Assembly: GCA_050485645.1 (NCBI GenBank)
Contig: JBJHBT010000052.1
Coordinates: 1 to 16,163 of the forward strand
Direction: 5' to 3'
Length of the DNA: 16,163 nucleotides
Source of the DNA: JBJHBP01 sp050485645
GTDB lineage: Bacteria > Pseudomonadota > Gammaproteobacteria > Steroidobacterales > Rariloculaceae
The position numbers and the translations under genes were made by a program. This document shows positions 1 through 7,790 of the stretch, piece by piece (position 1 is the first letter of the stretch; the number at the start of each line of letters is the position of its first letter). Below the pieces are notes generated by a model that saw only the letters and a program-made list of their open reading frames with translations, was not told where the DNA came from and searched no databases.

Positions 1-123
1 ATCGACATCGAGCAGATCAAGTGGGTGGTGATGATGGTTCTCTTCAGCCAGCCGGGCCATGAACAGGCCTACGCGCAGATGGAGGATCTGGTCTTCGCCG
101 AGGATCCGGGCTGGTTGCATTGA
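1..123 (+). CDS. smg: Smg family protein (DUF494), C-terminal 40 residues
   Basis: Only the C-terminal end of the gene is in the window; it is open from base 1 and stops with TGA at 121-123. The residues IKWVVMMVLFSQPG and AYAQMEDLVF, ending in GWLH, closely resemble the end of E. coli Smg (DUF494), as I remember it. Smg is a small conserved protein of unknown molecular role encoded beside dprA in many gammaproteobacteria. Here topA follows 70 bases later on the same strand, which is a known order (dprA-smg-topA) in several lineages and supports the call. The short gap holds a weak GGCAG/CTGCC inverted repeat at 163-175 but no clear terminator, so read-through into topA is likely. The family call rests on the tail motif plus context. 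Confidence 0.85.
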   Translation: MDIEQIKWVVMMVLFSQPGHEQAYAQMEDLVFAEDPGWLH

Positions 124-193
124 AGCATTCGTCATGGCTGCAGCATGCCCCTGGCAATATGCGGCAGACGCTGCCGATGCGAACCCCTGATTC

Positions 194-2755
194 ATGAGCA
201 AGAATCTGGTCATCGTCGAGTCTCCGGCGAAAGCAAAGACCATAGAGAAGTACCTCGGCAAGGACTTTCAGGTCCTTGCGTCCTATGGTCATGTTCGTGA
301 TCTGATCCCCAAGGAAGGGGCCGTGGACCCGAAGCACGGGTTCGCGATGAAGTACCAGCTCATCGAAAGGAACGAGAAGCACGTCGAGACCATCGCCAGG
401 GCGATCAGGAAAGCCGACGCGCTGTATCTGGCCACCGACCCCGACCGCGAGGGCGAGGCCATTTCCTGGCATGTCTACGAAGTGCTGCGCGAAAGGGGGC
501 TGCTGGACAGCAAGCCCGTCTACCGCGTGGTATTTCACGAAGTCACCCGCGGCGCCATCCAGGACGCCATCCAGACACCTCGCGAACTCTCCGCCGAACT
601 GGTCAACGCCCAGCAGGCGCGCCGTGCGCTGGACTACCTGGTCGGCTTCAATCTGTCACCGCTGCTGTGGAAGAAGGTGCGCCGCGGGCTGTCCGCCGGC
701 CGCGTGCAAAGTCCCGCGCTGCGCCTGATCGTCGAGCGCGAGGAAGAAATCGCGGCATTCAAGCCGCAGGAATACTGGAGCATCGAGGCGCAGACCGCCT
801 TTCAGACGCAGTCGTTCGCAGCGCGGCTTTCGATGTTCGCGGGCCGCAAGGTCGAGCAGTTCACGTTCACCTCCGAAGGCCAGGTTCGTGAGGCCGAACA
901 GACCATCAACGATGCCGCACGCGGCGTGCTGCGTGTGGTCTCGGTGGAAAAGAAGCAGCGGCGCCGCAATCCGGCACCGCCATTCACCACATCCACCATG
1001 CAGCAGGAGGCTTCGCGCAAGCTGGGCTTCAGCGCACAGAAAACCATGACGGTTGCGCAGCGGCTGTATGAAGGCATCGACACGGGCGAAGGCTCGGTGG
1101 GTCTGATCACCTACATGCGCACCGATTCGGTCACGGTGGCCGGCGAGGCCATCGCCGATCTGCGCAAGCTGATTGCATCCCGCTACGGTGAGGAAAACCT
1201 GCCCGAAAGCCCGCGCCACTATGCCACCAAGTCGCGCAATGCGCAGGAGGCGCACGAGGCGATCCGTCCGACGCTGGCCGGCCATACGCCGGACAGCCTG
1301 AAGCGTTATCTGGACAAGGATCAGCACCGCCTCTACGAACTGATCTGGAAACGCACGGTGGCCAGTCAGATGGCGCCTGCCGTGTACGACACGGTCGGCA
1401 TCGATCTTGCCACCGGTGAAAGCGGGCCGGCATCCGGTTCCGAGGCCATCCTGTTCCGCGCCACGGGTTCGGTGCTGGTCAGCCCGGGTTTCATTACCGT
1501 GTACCAGGAGGGCCGTGACGACAACGTGGCGGAAGAGCAGGACAAGCTGCTGCCGCAGGTCACCGAGGGCGACCAGCTCGAACTCGAACGCATCCTCAGC
1601 GAACAGCACTTCACCGAGCCGCCACCACGCTATTCCGAGGCCACGCTGGTGAAGGCGCTGGAGGAGTTCGGTATCGGCAGGCCTTCCACGTATGCATCGA
1701 TCATCTCCACGCTGCGCAATCGAGAATACGTGGAAATGGAGAACCGTCGCTTCATACCCACCGATGTGGGTCGCGTCGTCACCCGGTTTCTCACCGAACA
1801 TTTCTCGCAGTACGTGGACTATGAGTTCACGGCGCGCATGGAAGATTCGCTGGACGCCATCTCACGCGGCGAGCGCGAGTGGGTGCCGCTGCTGGAAGAG
1901 TTCTGGCAACCGTTCATCGACCTCGTGGAACACACCGAGACCTCGGTGACACGCGAACAGGCCTCGCAGGCGCGACTGCTGGGTTACGACCCGGAAAGCG
2001 GTCGCCCGCTGACGGTGCGCATGGGCCGCTACGGCGCGTTCGTGCAGATCGGCACCCGGGATGACGACGAAAAGCCACGCTTCGCAGGCCTGCGGCCCGG
2101 CCAGAAGATGGACGACATCACCATGGACGAGGCGATGGCGCTGTTCCAGCTGCCGCGCGAACTGGGCACCACGGCGGATGGCGAGCCGGTGCAGGCGAAT
2201 ATCGGCCGCTTCGGCCCGTACGTACGCTACGGCAGCAAGTACGTGTCCCTGCGCGACGACGATCCGTACACGATCAAGCTGGACCGCGCGCTCGAGCTGA
2301 TCGAAGAGAAGAAAATCGCCGATGCGAACCGGCTGATTCGGGATTTCGCCGACGTCGGCATCCAGATCCTCAACGGCCGCTACGGCCCGTACATCACCAA
2401 CGGCGCGAAGAACGCCCGCGTACCCAAGGACCGCGAACCACGCGAACTGACACGCGAGGAATGTGAAACACTGCTGGCGGCGGCGCCCGAACGACGCGGG
2501 CGCGGTCGGCGCGGAGCAACGAAGAAGACAGCCGCGGCAGAGAGCGCCGGCGCAGCGGCCGGGCGCAAGGTCACGAAGAAAAAGACCACCAAAAAGAAAT
2601 CCGCGAAGAAAAAGGCCACGAAGAAGAAGGCGGCGAAGAAAACGACGAAAAAGTCGGCGGCAAAAAAATCCGCGACCGGGAAGAAGTCCGCGACGAAGAA
2701 AGTCGCCGCCAGGAAAGACGCGGCAGCAGATGCTGCATCCGGCCCTGAGACCTGA
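194..2755 (+). CDS. topA: DNA topoisomerase I (type IA), zinc-finger-less, with lysine-rich tail
   Basis: TopA relaxes negative supercoils by cutting and resealing one DNA strand. The 853-residue protein is close to the usual length (E. coli 865). The ATG at 194 is the first start after an in-frame TGA at 188-190; no strong Shine-Dalgarno sequence is visible. The Toprim domain begins with VIVESPAKAKTIEKYLG and carries the acidic triad D82-P-D84-R-E86 in TDPDREGEAISWH. The catalytic tyrosine is Y307 in GLITYMRTDS. GIGRPSTYASIISTL, further on, is a typical core motif. After the core there are three C-terminal repeats centred on GRYGAF (G611), GRFGPY (G671) and GRYGPY (G728). The protein has essentially no cysteine except C757, so the four-cysteine zinc ribbons of the E. 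coli enzyme are absent. From about residue 770 the tail is a histone H1-like run of Lys, Ala, Thr and Ser. tsaC follows after 14 bases, so co-transcription is likely. Confidence 0.98.
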   Translation: MSKNLVIVESPAKAKTIEKYLGKDFQVLASYGHVRDLIPKEGAVDPKHGFAMKYQLIERNEKHVETIARAIRKADALYLATDPDREGEAISWHVYEVLRERGLLDSKPVYRVVFHEVTRGAIQDAIQTPRELSAELVNAQQARRALDYLVGFNLSPLLWKKVRRGLSAGRVQSPALRLIVEREEEIAAFKPQEYWSIEAQTAFQTQSFAARLSMFAGRKVEQFTFTSEGQVREAEQTINDAARGVLRVVSVEKKQRRRNPAPPFTTSTMQQEASRKLGFSAQKTMTVAQRLYEGIDTGEGSVGLITYMRTDSVTVAGEAIADLRKLIASRYGEENLPESPRHYATKSRNAQEAHEAIRPTLAGHTPDSLKRYLDKDQHRLYELIWKRTVASQMAPAVYDTVGIDLATGESGPASGSEAILFRATGSVLVSPGFITVYQEGRDDNVAEEQDKLLPQVTEGDQLELERILSEQHFTEPPPRYSEATLVKALEEFGIGRPSTYASIISTLRNREYVEMENRRFIPTDVGRVVTRFLTEHFSQYVDYEFTARMEDSLDAISRGEREWVPLLEEFWQPFIDLVEHTETSVTREQASQARLLGYDPESGRPLTVRMGRYGAFVQIGTRDDDEKPRFAGLRPGQKMDDITMDEAMALFQLPRELGTTADGEPVQANIGRFGPYVRYGSKYVSLRDDDPYTIKLDRALELIEEKKIADANRLIRDFADVGIQILNGRYGPYITNGAKNARVPKDREPRELTREECETLLAAAPERRGRGRRGATKKTAAAESAGAAAGRKVTKKKTTKKKSAKKKATKKKAAKKTTKKSAAKKSATGKKSATKKVAARKDAAADAASGPET

Positions 2756-2769
2756 GGGACAGGGCCACG

Positions 2770-3384
2770 ATGGCCGGCAAACCGATGACAGTACGCGCGG
2801 CGCGGATCGTGTGCGACGGGGGTGTCGTTGCATGGCCCACGGAAGGCGTATGGGGCCTGGGCTGTCTGCCGCTGGAGGAGCCTGCCGTGCGGCGCATCCT
2901 GACCGTCAAGCGGCGTGCACCATCGAAAGGCTTTCTGCTGATCGCCGCCGACATCTCCCAGATCGAGCCATTCGTCATGCTGCCGCGCGGAGCCGCCGTC
3001 GACCGGATCCTCGCCACCTGGCCAGGACCGGTCACCTGGGTACTGCCGGCACGCGCCGCAACACCAGACTGGCTGACCGGCGGGCGTGACACCATCGCCG
3101 TGCGCGTCACGGCTCATGACACCTCGCGTGAGCTCTGCCGCCTGAGTGCCAGCGCCCTGATTTCCACCAGCGCCAATGTCAGTGGTCAGGCGCCGCTGCG
3201 CGACATCATCCGCATCCGCCGACAGCTCGGCCGGCAAGTGGATTACATACTGCCCGGCCAGCTGGGCGGACTGCAGGGACCCACCGAGATTCGTGATGGC
3301 CGTACCGGACGCGTGCTGCGGCCGGGCGTCGGCACGAGCACGGCTACGGCTACGGCTACGGCTACGGCCGAACAAAGCGACTGA
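2770..3384 (+). CDS. tsaC: Threonylcarbamoyl-AMP synthase (TsaC/YrdC family)
   Basis: TsaC makes threonylcarbamoyl-AMP from threonine, bicarbonate and ATP, the first step of the t6A modification at position 37 of ANN-decoding tRNAs. The 204-residue protein shows the YrdC signature in order: PTEGVWGLGC near the N-terminus, the K-R-x-P-x-KGF loop, WPGPVTWVLPA, IAVRVTAHD, STSANVSGQAPLR, and a C-terminal PTEIRDGRTGRVLRPG. It is the short TsaC form without the Sua5 extension. After the last family motif there is an unusual tail of Ala-Thr dipeptides, produced by a six-base tandem repeat, ending in EQSD; E. coli TsaC stops before this. The ATG at 2770 lies 14 bases after topA and a GAGGGA sequence precedes it; a second in-frame ATG at 2785 is possible. 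The topA-tsaC pair fits the conserved smg-tsaC-aroE neighbourhood. Confidence 0.96.
   Translation: MAGKPMTVRAARIVCDGGVVAWPTEGVWGLGCLPLEEPAVRRILTVKRRAPSKGFLLIAADISQIEPFVMLPRGAAVDRILATWPGPVTWVLPARAATPDWLTGGRDTIAVRVTAHDTSRELCRLSASALISTSANVSGQAPLRDIIRIRRQLGRQVDYILPGQLGGLQGPTEIRDGRTGRVLRPGVGTSTATATATATAEQSD
3341..3368 (+). repeat. Hexanucleotide tandem repeat inside the tsaC 3' end
   Basis: The unit CGGCTA is present four times exactly (3341-3364) plus a partial CGGC. It lies in frame in the last 15 codons of tsaC and encodes alternating Ala and Thr. Because the unit is six bases, gain or loss of copies would change the tail by two residues without a frameshift. Confidence 0.93.
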
Positions 3385-3507
3385 TCACGCCGACGCCACC
3401 GAAACACCACCGCTCCCAACCGCTCACAACCGATCGGGTGACGCAACGAGCCAAGGCTGTGGTAACTTCCCGCAGTCAGTCCAGTTGCCAGCGAGTCCGT
3501 CAGCGTC

Positions 3508-6500
3508 GTGTCGATATCCGCCGGTTCATCGTCCATCACCCCATGCCGTCTACGCGGTGCGGCAGCGCTTGCCGCCGTGACCATACCGCTGCTGTTCAGC
3601 CCACCGGCATGGACGCAGATCGAAGTCACGCCCAGCGGCATGCTGAACCATACCGCCCAGGTGCGCCCGGCGAAGCCGGAAAGTGCTGTTTACGTGGTAC
3701 AGATGCGCGAGCCGCCCGCCGCCACCTATCGCGGCACGCAGGGTGCCCGGCTGCGGCCGGCCGCCGAGCGGCGCCTCGACACGGCGTCCGCCCCGGTGCG
3801 CAGCTACGCACAGTCGCTGGAGCTGTCGCACGATCGCGTGCTGGCCGAGATCGGTGCCGGCAGTTCCAAGCTCTACAGCTATCGCTACGCGCTGAACGGC
3901 TTCGCTGCGAACCTGTCGCCGCAGCAGGCATCCCGGCTCGCCCAGCATCCGGAAGTCGAACGTGTCTGGGCCGACGGCCGCCACGAGATCCGCACCAACA
4001 ACAGCGCGATCTATCTCGGTCTCCAGGATCAGAACGGCGGCCTGCGTGCGGATCTCGGCCTGCGCGGCGAGGATGTCATCATCGGCGTCATCGACAGCGG
4101 TATAGCACCCGAGCACCCGGCGCTGCGTGATTCCGAGCCCCGCATTCCGCGCAGCTGCACCACGCAGTGGGCGCGTTCATCGTGGCTCGGCCGCTGGCTC
4201 TGCAGGGGGGTGCGTCGCAATCCGCCGCAGGTGAAAATCTACGACCCGCCGCGTGATTTTCGCGGCGTCTGCGAAGCGGGCGAACGCTTTTCGCCATCGG
4301 ACTGCAACAACAAGCTGGTAGCGGCGCGGTTCTATGTGGACGGCTTCCTGTTCCGTCAGGAGCTGGATCCGGGTGAATTCCTGTCACCGCGCGATGCCGA
4401 CGGTCACGGCACGCACATCGCCACCACAGCGGCCGGCAACACCGTCACCGCGTCCATCTTCGGCACACGCGTGGGTCAGATTTCCGGCATCGCACCAAGA
4501 GCACGTATCGCCGCGTACAAGGCCTGCTGGGTTGAACCGGGCGCCACGCGCGCCAGCTGCGCAACATCCGACCTCACGCGCGCCATCGACGATGCGGTCG
4601 CCGATGGCGTGCACATCATCAACTACTCGGTGGGCAACCTCGATCCGGAAATCGCCAGCCCCAACGACCTGGCATTGCTCAATGCGCTCGAGGCCGGCGT
4701 GCTGAGCATCGTTGCCGCCGGCAATGACGGACCGGAGCTCGGCACCATCGGTTCACCCAGCAGCGCACCCTGGGTGGTGACCGTGGCCGCGGGCACGCAA
4801 TCCGGCACCCGTTACGAGGAGGGTATCCAGATACTCGCGCCCGAGGACATGTCGGGCACACTCGCCTCGCGGGAGGCCGGCTTCACACCGCCGCTGCGCG
4901 ACCGACCTCCGCTGGAGGCCCAGGTGGCCCTTGCCGACGACGGCCAGAGCACGCCGTTCAACGGCCTGACCGGCAGCCGCTACGACGCCTGCGAGCCGCT
5001 GATCAACGCAGCCGAACTGTCCGGCCGTATCGCGCTGATCGAGCGTGGCGGCTGTACGTATCAGTTCAAGCTCGGGCAGGTGGAGGCGGCCGGCGCCATC
5101 GGCGCGATCATCTACAACAATGTGGGCGGCCCGATCGTGATGAACGGCGAACCCGGCAGCGTCGCTATTCCGGCCGTCATGATCAGCGCCGCCGACGGCC
5201 AGCAGCTCGTGAACCGGCTCGTTGCCGGTAGCCCGGTGCGCGCCAGACTCGCGGCCGGCGTTCTGATGGAACTGGAAGAGACCGGCAACCGTCTCGGCGT
5301 GTTTTCTTCGCGCGGCCCGGCCCAGGGTGAATCGGATTTCGTCAAACCCGACGTCACCGCGCCGGGCATCAATATTCTCGCCGGGCACACGCCCGATGTC
5401 GCCAACGGGCTGAGCGGCGAACTGTTCCAGTATCAAACCGGCACATCCATGTCCACGCCCGAAGTGGCTGGCATTGCCGCACTGCTGATGGAGGCACGAC
5501 CGGACTGGACGCCGGCCATGTTCAAGTCGGCACTGACCACCACCGCCCAAAGCAACGTGCTGCTCGAAGACGGTACGACGCCGGCACACACGTTCGAAAT
5601 GGGCGCAGGCCACGTACGCGCCAACCGTGCAGTCGACCCGGGCCTGGTATACGACGCCGGCTTCGTGGATTTCGCCGCGTACCTGTGCGGCATCGTGCAG
5701 CCGCCGTTCCCTGCCGACCAATGTGCCAGCCATACGGCCGGACGCCATACCGCTGCGCGGCAGGTGAATCAGCCGGCCATCGGCATCACGCAATTGATCA
5801 CAGGTGACCAGGTCGTGCGGCGCGTCACCAACGTCGGTCCGTCCGCTTCCTACAGCGCAACCGTCGATCTGCCGGCCGGATTCTCCGCCACCGTGCAGCC
5901 CTCGTCGCTGTCGCTTGCCAGCGGCCAGAGCGCCGAGTACACGGTCACATTCCAGACCCAGGGTGCCGACCTTGATCTGTGGAGTTTCGGTTCATTGAGC
6001 TGGTCGGACGGCACGCACGACGTCATCAGTCCGCTGGCGCTGCGGCCGTCGACGCTGCGCGCGGTGCCGGAGCTGTGGCTGTCCGGTCAGAGCGGCGCGC
6101 ACACGCTGCCGGTGGACTTCGGCTACTCCGGCGCCTATTTCGCCGGCGTGCATGGCCTGCGTGCACCGCTGGTCCTGGAAGGGTTCGTAGACGAGGACAC
6201 GACACGCAGTTTCTCGTTCCGATTCGACCAGGGCGTCAGCGCACATTTCATCGAGATACCTCCCGATCAGCTGGTCACACGCTTCGCGCTGTTCGACGAA
6301 TACACCGGCGGCAACGACGATCTGGATCTGTACCTGTTTCGTTGCCCGGACACGCAGTGTGTGCAGGTTGCGCAGAGCGGTGCGTACACGTCGACAGAGG
6401 AAATCAACCTGATTCTGCCGGAGCCAGGCACCTACGCCGTGCTGATTCATGGCTTCCAGACCGACAGCAGCGGAGGAACCGGCACCACCTACTCGCTGTT

Positions 6501-6717
6501 CTCGTGGTCCGTTGGCCTGACCGACCTGGTTGGCAATTTCAGTGTCAGCGGCCCGGACACCGTGGTCGCCGGCGACTCCAGCGATCTGGACCTGAACTGG
6601 AACGCACTCGCGTCCGGAACCCGCTATCTGGGCGTCGTCTCACACGGCATCGACAGCGGTATCAATGCGCTCACCTGGGTGAACGTCGATACCGGCCTGT
6701 TCAGCGCCGCGCCGTAG
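3508..6717 (+). CDS. Secreted S8 (subtilisin-like) serine protease with PA and PPC domains
   Basis: A 1069-residue exported serine protease. The GTG at 3508 is the first start after an in-frame TAA at 3463-3465; no clear ribosome binding site is seen. The N-terminus is a signal peptide (hydrophobic run AAALAAVTIPLLF, probable cleavage near residue 35). Residues about 60-165 resemble an inhibitor I9 propeptide (VYVVQMREPPA to EVERVWADG). The catalytic triad is D196 in IGVIDSGIAPEHP, H300 in DGHGTHIATTAAGN and S647 in TGTSMSTPEVAG, with oxyanion N406 in VAAGNDGP. A PA domain (about 505-590, GRIALIERGGCTYQFKLG) is inserted before the serine, as in cucumisin-like and lactocepin-like subtilases; the CNNKLVAARFY stretch fits that group too. 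A Fn3-like segment follows, then a PPC domain (about 890-1005, with DDLDLYLF and PGTYAVLIHG). It probably digests external protein. It sits between tsaC and aroE but is unrelated to them in role. Confidence 0.95.
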   Translation: MSISAGSSSITPCRLRGAAALAAVTIPLLFSPPAWTQIEVTPSGMLNHTAQVRPAKPESAVYVVQMREPPAATYRGTQGARLRPAAERRLDTASAPVRSYAQSLELSHDRVLAEIGAGSSKLYSYRYALNGFAANLSPQQASRLAQHPEVERVWADGRHEIRTNNSAIYLGLQDQNGGLRADLGLRGEDVIIGVIDSGIAPEHPALRDSEPRIPRSCTTQWARSSWLGRWLCRGVRRNPPQVKIYDPPRDFRGVCEAGERFSPSDCNNKLVAARFYVDGFLFRQELDPGEFLSPRDADGHGTHIATTAAGNTVTASIFGTRVGQISGIAPRARIAAYKACWVEPGATRASCATSDLTRAIDDAVADGVHIINYSVGNLDPEIASPNDLALLNALEAGVLSIVAAGNDGPELGTIGSPSSAPWVVTVAAGTQSGTRYEEGIQILAPEDMSGTLASREAGFTPPLRDRPPLEAQVALADDGQSTPFNGLTGSRYDACEPLINAAELSGRIALIERGGCTYQFKLGQVEAAGAIGAIIYNNVGGPIVMNGEPGSVAIPAVMISAADGQQLVNRLVAGSPVRARLAAGVLMELEETGNRLGVFSSRGPAQGESDFVKPDVTAPGINILAGHTPDVANGLSGELFQYQTGTSMSTPEVAGIAALLMEARPDWTPAMFKSALTTTAQSNVLLEDGTTPAHTFEMGAGHVRANRAVDPGLVYDAGFVDFAAYLCGIVQPPFPADQCASHTAGRHTAARQVNQPAIGITQLITGDQVVRRVTNVGPSASYSATVDLPAGFSATVQPSSLSLASGQSAEYTVTFQTQGADLDLWSFGSLSWSDGTHDVISPLALRPSTLRAVPELWLSGQSGAHTLPVDFGYSGAYFAGVHGLRAPLVLEGFVDEDTTRSFSFRFDQGVSAHFIEIPPDQLVTRFALFDEYTGGNDDLDLYLFRCPDTQCVQVAQSGAYTSTEEINLILPEPGTYAVLIHGFQTDSSGGTGTTYSLFSWSVGLTDLVGNFSVSGPDTVVAGDSSDLDLNWNALASGTRYLGVVSHGIDSGINALTWVNVDTGLFSAAP

Positions 6718-6750
6718 CGCCTAGAAGACGGCCTGGTCGCTGGCACATCG

Positions 6751-6767
6751 CGCTGGCTGCGCCAGCG
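6751..6767 (+). terminator. Hairpin after the protease gene, possible terminator
   Basis: A perfect 7-base-pair GC-rich stem, CGCTGGC-TGC-GCCAGCG, lies 34 bases after the protease stop codon. There is no run of T after it, so it is not a textbook intrinsic terminator. It could slow or stop transcription with help, or protect the mRNA 3' end. Confidence 0.3.
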
Positions 6768-6903
6768 ATTGACGATCGGACTGCGGCCAGCGAACTGCCA
6801 CACATCACGGACTGTCTGCCCGGTTTCGCGGTGGAAGTCATCACTCGTCCTTGGTCGTTCCCGTTGCCGCGGGCACAGTGCGCCCGATTCCGCACGCTTT
6901 CAG

Positions 6904-6909
6904 TACAAT
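6904..6909 (+). promoter_or_regulatory. Possible -10 element of an aroE promoter
   Basis: TACAAT matches the sigma-70 -10 consensus at five of six positions and sits 29 bases before the aroE ATG. I see no good -35 hexamer at the right distance. The 221-base gap and the hairpin upstream make a separate aroE promoter plausible. Confidence 0.35.
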
Positions 6910-6938
6910 ACACCGCCGGCCGCAAGGAATACCGACAG

Positions 6939-7790
6939 ATGGCGACAAACTCCGATCGACCCGATCGCTACGGCCTGGTGGGACACCCGGTCGGTCACAG
7001 TCGCTCACCGATGATCCACCAGTTTTTCGCGAAGCAGGCCGCGCAGGCGCTCAGCTACGAGCTCATCGACGCCGAACCTGCGGAGCTGGAAGTGGCCGTG
7101 CTCGGGTTCAGGGCCGCGGGTGGCAAGGGACTGAACATCACCGTCCCGCACAAGGAGGCCGCGTTCACGATGGCTCAGGAACTGGGCGTGGATGCGCAGC
7201 GCGCCGGTGCGGTGAATACCCTGACGTTCCGCGACGGAACGATTTACGGCGATAACACCGACGGCATCGGCCTGATACGCGACATCACGGTGAATCTTGG
7301 CGAGCCGGTCACCGGCCGGCGAGTGCTGGTGCTGGGGGCCGGCGGCGCGGCCCTGGGGATCGTCGGGCCGCTGCTGGAGCAGACGCCCGGCCAGCTCGTC
7401 ATCGCCAACCGCAACGTGGCACGCGCCGAGGCGCTGGTGAAGCGATTCGCCGAACAGGGCACGATCTTTGCCTGCGATTTCGATGCGCTGATGCAGTCGG
7501 AGCCCTTCGATCTGCTGATCAACGCAACGTCGGTGGGCCTGAAGGGCGAGAATCCGCCGTTCCCCACCAGCATCGTCAGTGCCCACAGCACCTGCTACGA
7601 CCTGGTCTACAGTCTCAAGGACACGCCGTTCGTCAGCTGGTGCCGCGCCGCAGGCGCCCGCCGGGCCCATCAGGGCTGGGGCATGCTCGTTGAACAGGCC
7701 GCGGAGAGCTTCTACCTGTGGCGCGGCATCCGTCCCGACACCGGGCCGCTGCTGCGGCGTGTGGACGATCAGCCGCTCACCGCATCGTGA
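6939..7790 (+). CDS. aroE: Shikimate dehydrogenase (NADP+)
   Basis: AroE reduces 3-dehydroshikimate to shikimate with NADPH in the chorismate (aromatic amino acid) pathway. The ATG at 6939 gives 283 residues, near the usual 270-285; the same frame stays open far upstream, but that part lies within the protease gene and is not AroE-like. The substrate domain shows GLVGHPVGHSRSPMIHQFF (S21, S23), NITVPHKE with catalytic K72, GAVNTL with N93, and GDNTDGIGL with catalytic D108. The NADP domain has VLVLGAGGAALGI, then ANRNVARAEAL for the cofactor phosphate. INATSVG and GMLVEQAAESFYLWRG complete the family pattern. Its stop overlaps the 3' end of gor on the other strand by 14 bases. An aroE near tsaC is normal for gammaproteobacteria; here the protease gene separates them. 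Confidence 0.97.
   Translation: MATNSDRPDRYGLVGHPVGHSRSPMIHQFFAKQAAQALSYELIDAEPAELEVAVLGFRAAGGKGLNITVPHKEAAFTMAQELGVDAQRAGAVNTLTFRDGTIYGDNTDGIGLIRDITVNLGEPVTGRRVLVLGAGGAALGIVGPLLEQTPGQLVIANRNVARAEALVKRFAEQGTIFACDFDALMQSEPFDLLINATSVGLKGENPPFPTSIVSAHSTCYDLVYSLKDTPFVSWCRAAGARRAHQGWGMLVEQAAESFYLWRGIRPDTGPLLRRVDDQPLTAS

Noticed and set aside
163..175. GGCAG-ACG-CTGCC hairpin between smg and topA as a terminator
   Set aside because: The stem is only five base pairs, there is no T run and topA starts within 20 bases.
656..1801. 381-codon open frame antisense to topA
   Set aside because: It is a shadow of a GC-rich gene: topA is fully supported by motifs, and the antisense product has no recognisable domain.
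5979..6938. Long upstream extension of the aroE reading frame
   Set aside because: It overlaps the protease gene, reads as arginine-rich nonsense and shows no family motif; AroE similarity begins just after the ATG at 6939.
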